From: Prevotella sp.
GTDB lineage: Bacteria > Bacteroidota > Bacteroidia > Bacteroidales > Bacteroidaceae
DNA: 15,334 nucleotides
Assembly: GCA_022732315.1 (NCBI GenBank)
Contig: JAIJUV010000051.1
Coordinates: 1-15,334, forward strand
Direction: 5' to 3'
The position numbers were made by a program, and so were the translations under genes. Of the stretch, positions 14,541 through 15,334 are shown piece by piece; position 1 is the stretch's first letter, and each line of letters begins with the position of its first letter. The notes under the pieces are model-generated. The model made no database searches. It was not told the origin of the DNA and worked only from the letters and a program-made list of their open reading frames with translations.

Positions 14541-14614
14541 GTGGACGTAGTTCAGTTGGTTAGAGCGTCAGATTGTGGTTCTGAATGTCGTGGGTTCGAG
14601 TCCCACCTTCCACC
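14541..14614 (+). tRNA. tRNA-His (GTG), copy 2
   Basis: Identical to copy 1 over the whole gene, including the G at position -1 (14540), C73 and the C6-U67 mismatch. The two copies are 107 bases apart start to start, with no promoter box between them, so they are probably one transcript. CCA is not encoded. Confidence 0.97.
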
Positions 14615-14624
14615 CTGAACATTT

Positions 14625-14660
14625 AAAAAGAGGAAAGCAGAATTGCTTTCCTCTTTTTTT
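14625..14660 (+). terminator. Intrinsic terminator of the tRNA-His transcript
   Basis: A 15-bp perfect stem with core GAGGAAAGCA/TGCTTTCCTC, a 4-base loop and a following T-run, beginning ten bases after the second tRNA. Classic rho-independent form. Confidence 0.95.
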
Positions 14661-14730
14661 GCGTTTATTCCCGCAGGCATCAAAAAAAAACAAACACATT
14701 TAAACACCTGATTTACAATATACTATTAAA

Positions 14731-14764
14731 GGTTCACAAGGTTGTGAACCACAACCTTGTGAAC
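14731..14764 (-). terminator. Interlocked palindrome after the DUF4143-type gene
   Basis: A perfect 15-bp inverted repeat (14732-14746 with 14750-14764) has a 3-base loop and lies nine bases beyond the stop of the - strand gene. Its left half is itself a near-palindrome: GGTTCACAA, gg, TTGTGAACC (14731-14750). On the - strand it is followed by CTTTAATAG, a weak U-run, so termination is likely but not textbook. Confidence 0.65.
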
Positions 14765-14772
14765 TTTGTTAT

Positions 14773-15334
14773 TTATCCGAATATTGCAGATACGGAATAT
14801 AAAGGATAATTGTCAAGCCAATCCTGCTCCCTGTAAGGTGACATGGATAGGCGCATACCTTTCAATCCCTGATTGCGCTCCACAAACACCCTCAGACTCT
14901 TAGCCTGTAAATTCTCCTCAGCCTTTACTTCTATCGGAATGATTCTTTCCTCATCCTGCACCAGGAAATCTATTTCACCACGTGAATTTTCTGCCGACCA
15001 ATAATAGATAGACAAGGAAGATTTCTCCTTCAGCTGCTGCAGAACATACTGTTCTGTCAGCGCCCCCTTGAAATCAGAAAACAGCACATTTCCTTCCAGC
15101 AAGCTTTGGGCAGGAATATTGCTCATGGCTCCCATCAGTCCGATATCAGACAGGAATAACTTGAAAGCTGAGAAATCCTCGTATGCAGCCAATGGCAACA
15201 GGGCTTTCTTGCAGCGGTTTACCTTATAAATCAGTCCTGCATCTTTCAGCCATTCGATGGCGAGCTCAAAATCCTTTGCTCTGGCTCCTTCCTTCACGGC
15301 ACCATAGATGAATTTCTTGTTTTCCTTAGCGAGT
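14773..15334 (-). CDS. DUF4143/AAA_14-type ATPase, 3' part only
   Basis: The C-terminal 186 or so residues of an ATPase of the AAA_14 plus DUF4143 type. The frame stays open to the window edge, so the Walker motifs and true start lie outside. Visible here are KENKKFIYGAVKEGARAKDF, a winged-helix-like linker, then SAFKLFLSDIGLMGAM and LTEQYVLQQL, then the DUF4143 end, RGEIDFLVQDEERIIPIEVKA. The ExD...EVK spacing there is that of the PD-(D/E)XK nuclease fold. These proteins are abundant in Bacteroidota and have no settled function. A GTG at 15297 could be misread as the start, but the conserved KFIYGA residues precede it. The gene ends with an elaborate palindrome. Confidence 0.85.
   Translation of the reverse strand, partial: LAKENKKFIYGAVKEGARAKDFELAIEWLKDAGLIYKVNRCKKALLPLAAYEDFSAFKLFLSDIGLMGAMSNIPAQSLLEGNVLFSDFKGALTEQYVLQQLKEKSSLSIYYWSAENSRGEIDFLVQDEERIIPIEVKAEENLQAKSLRVFVERNQGLKGMRLSMSPYREQDWLDNYPLYSVSAIFG

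Noticed and set aside
14434..14614. The 107-base-spaced repeat as a possible CRISPR-like or attachment-site array
   Set aside because: Both units are complete tRNA-His genes, and no integrase or further repeats are present.
15295..15297. A GTG that could be the start of the right-edge gene
   Set aside because: The frame stays open upstream to the window end and the residues before it (KENKKFIYGA) belong to the conserved family block, so the gene is simply cut by the window.

Overview
The window reads as chromosome from a Bacteroidota bacterium, most likely Prevotellaceae (Segatella/Prevotella type). Support: Bacteroidota promoter boxes (TAnnTTTG, once with an ideal TTTG 20 bases upstream), A-rich translation starts mostly without Shine-Dalgarno sites, families typical of the phylum (DUF4837 lipoprotein, DUF4922-type HIT protein, a sigma-54 activator next to lptE), and AT-rich spacer repeats. 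The genus is inferred from gene style; no marker gene settles it.

Left part (1-1671, + strand): an AAA-type ATPase with a C-terminal winged-helix-like region, then yjbQ, ending at a strong hairpin that also faces the convergent transporter gene. Next (1713-6999, - strand): a two-gene unit made of a 1280-residue multidomain protein (degenerate glycosyltransferase-like domain, GT2 glycosyltransferase, HIT/GalT-like DUF4922 domain, SpoIID/LytB domain) followed by an AmpG-like permease. Together they suggest handling of cell-wall (muropeptide) material in the cytoplasm.

A compact symmetric divergent promoter (7094-7131) separates this unit from a tightly packed + strand operon: rlmN, a 78-aa membrane protein, two tandem paralogous 34-aa membrane proteins that are easy to miss, a DUF4837 lipoprotein and a PdxA-family protein. 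The PdxA-like protein keeps the fold but has lost nearly all recognised metal and substrate residues, and carries an 80-residue Asn/Gln/Pro-rich tail. A terminator follows. A second promoter starts the envelope operon: sigma-54 activator, lptE (4-base overlap), a TPR-like protein and secG.

Downstream, a 38-base dyad containing a consensus promoter drives two identical tRNA-His genes, closed by a classic terminator. The right edge holds the 3' part of a DUF4143-type ATPase/nuclease gene on the - strand, with an elaborate palindrome after its stop.

The best candidates for something undescribed are the degenerate PdxA protein, the pair of 34-aa proteins, and the glycosyltransferase-HIT-SpoIID fusion next to an AmpG-like permease. 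I saw no CRISPR array, insertion sequence or phage genes.
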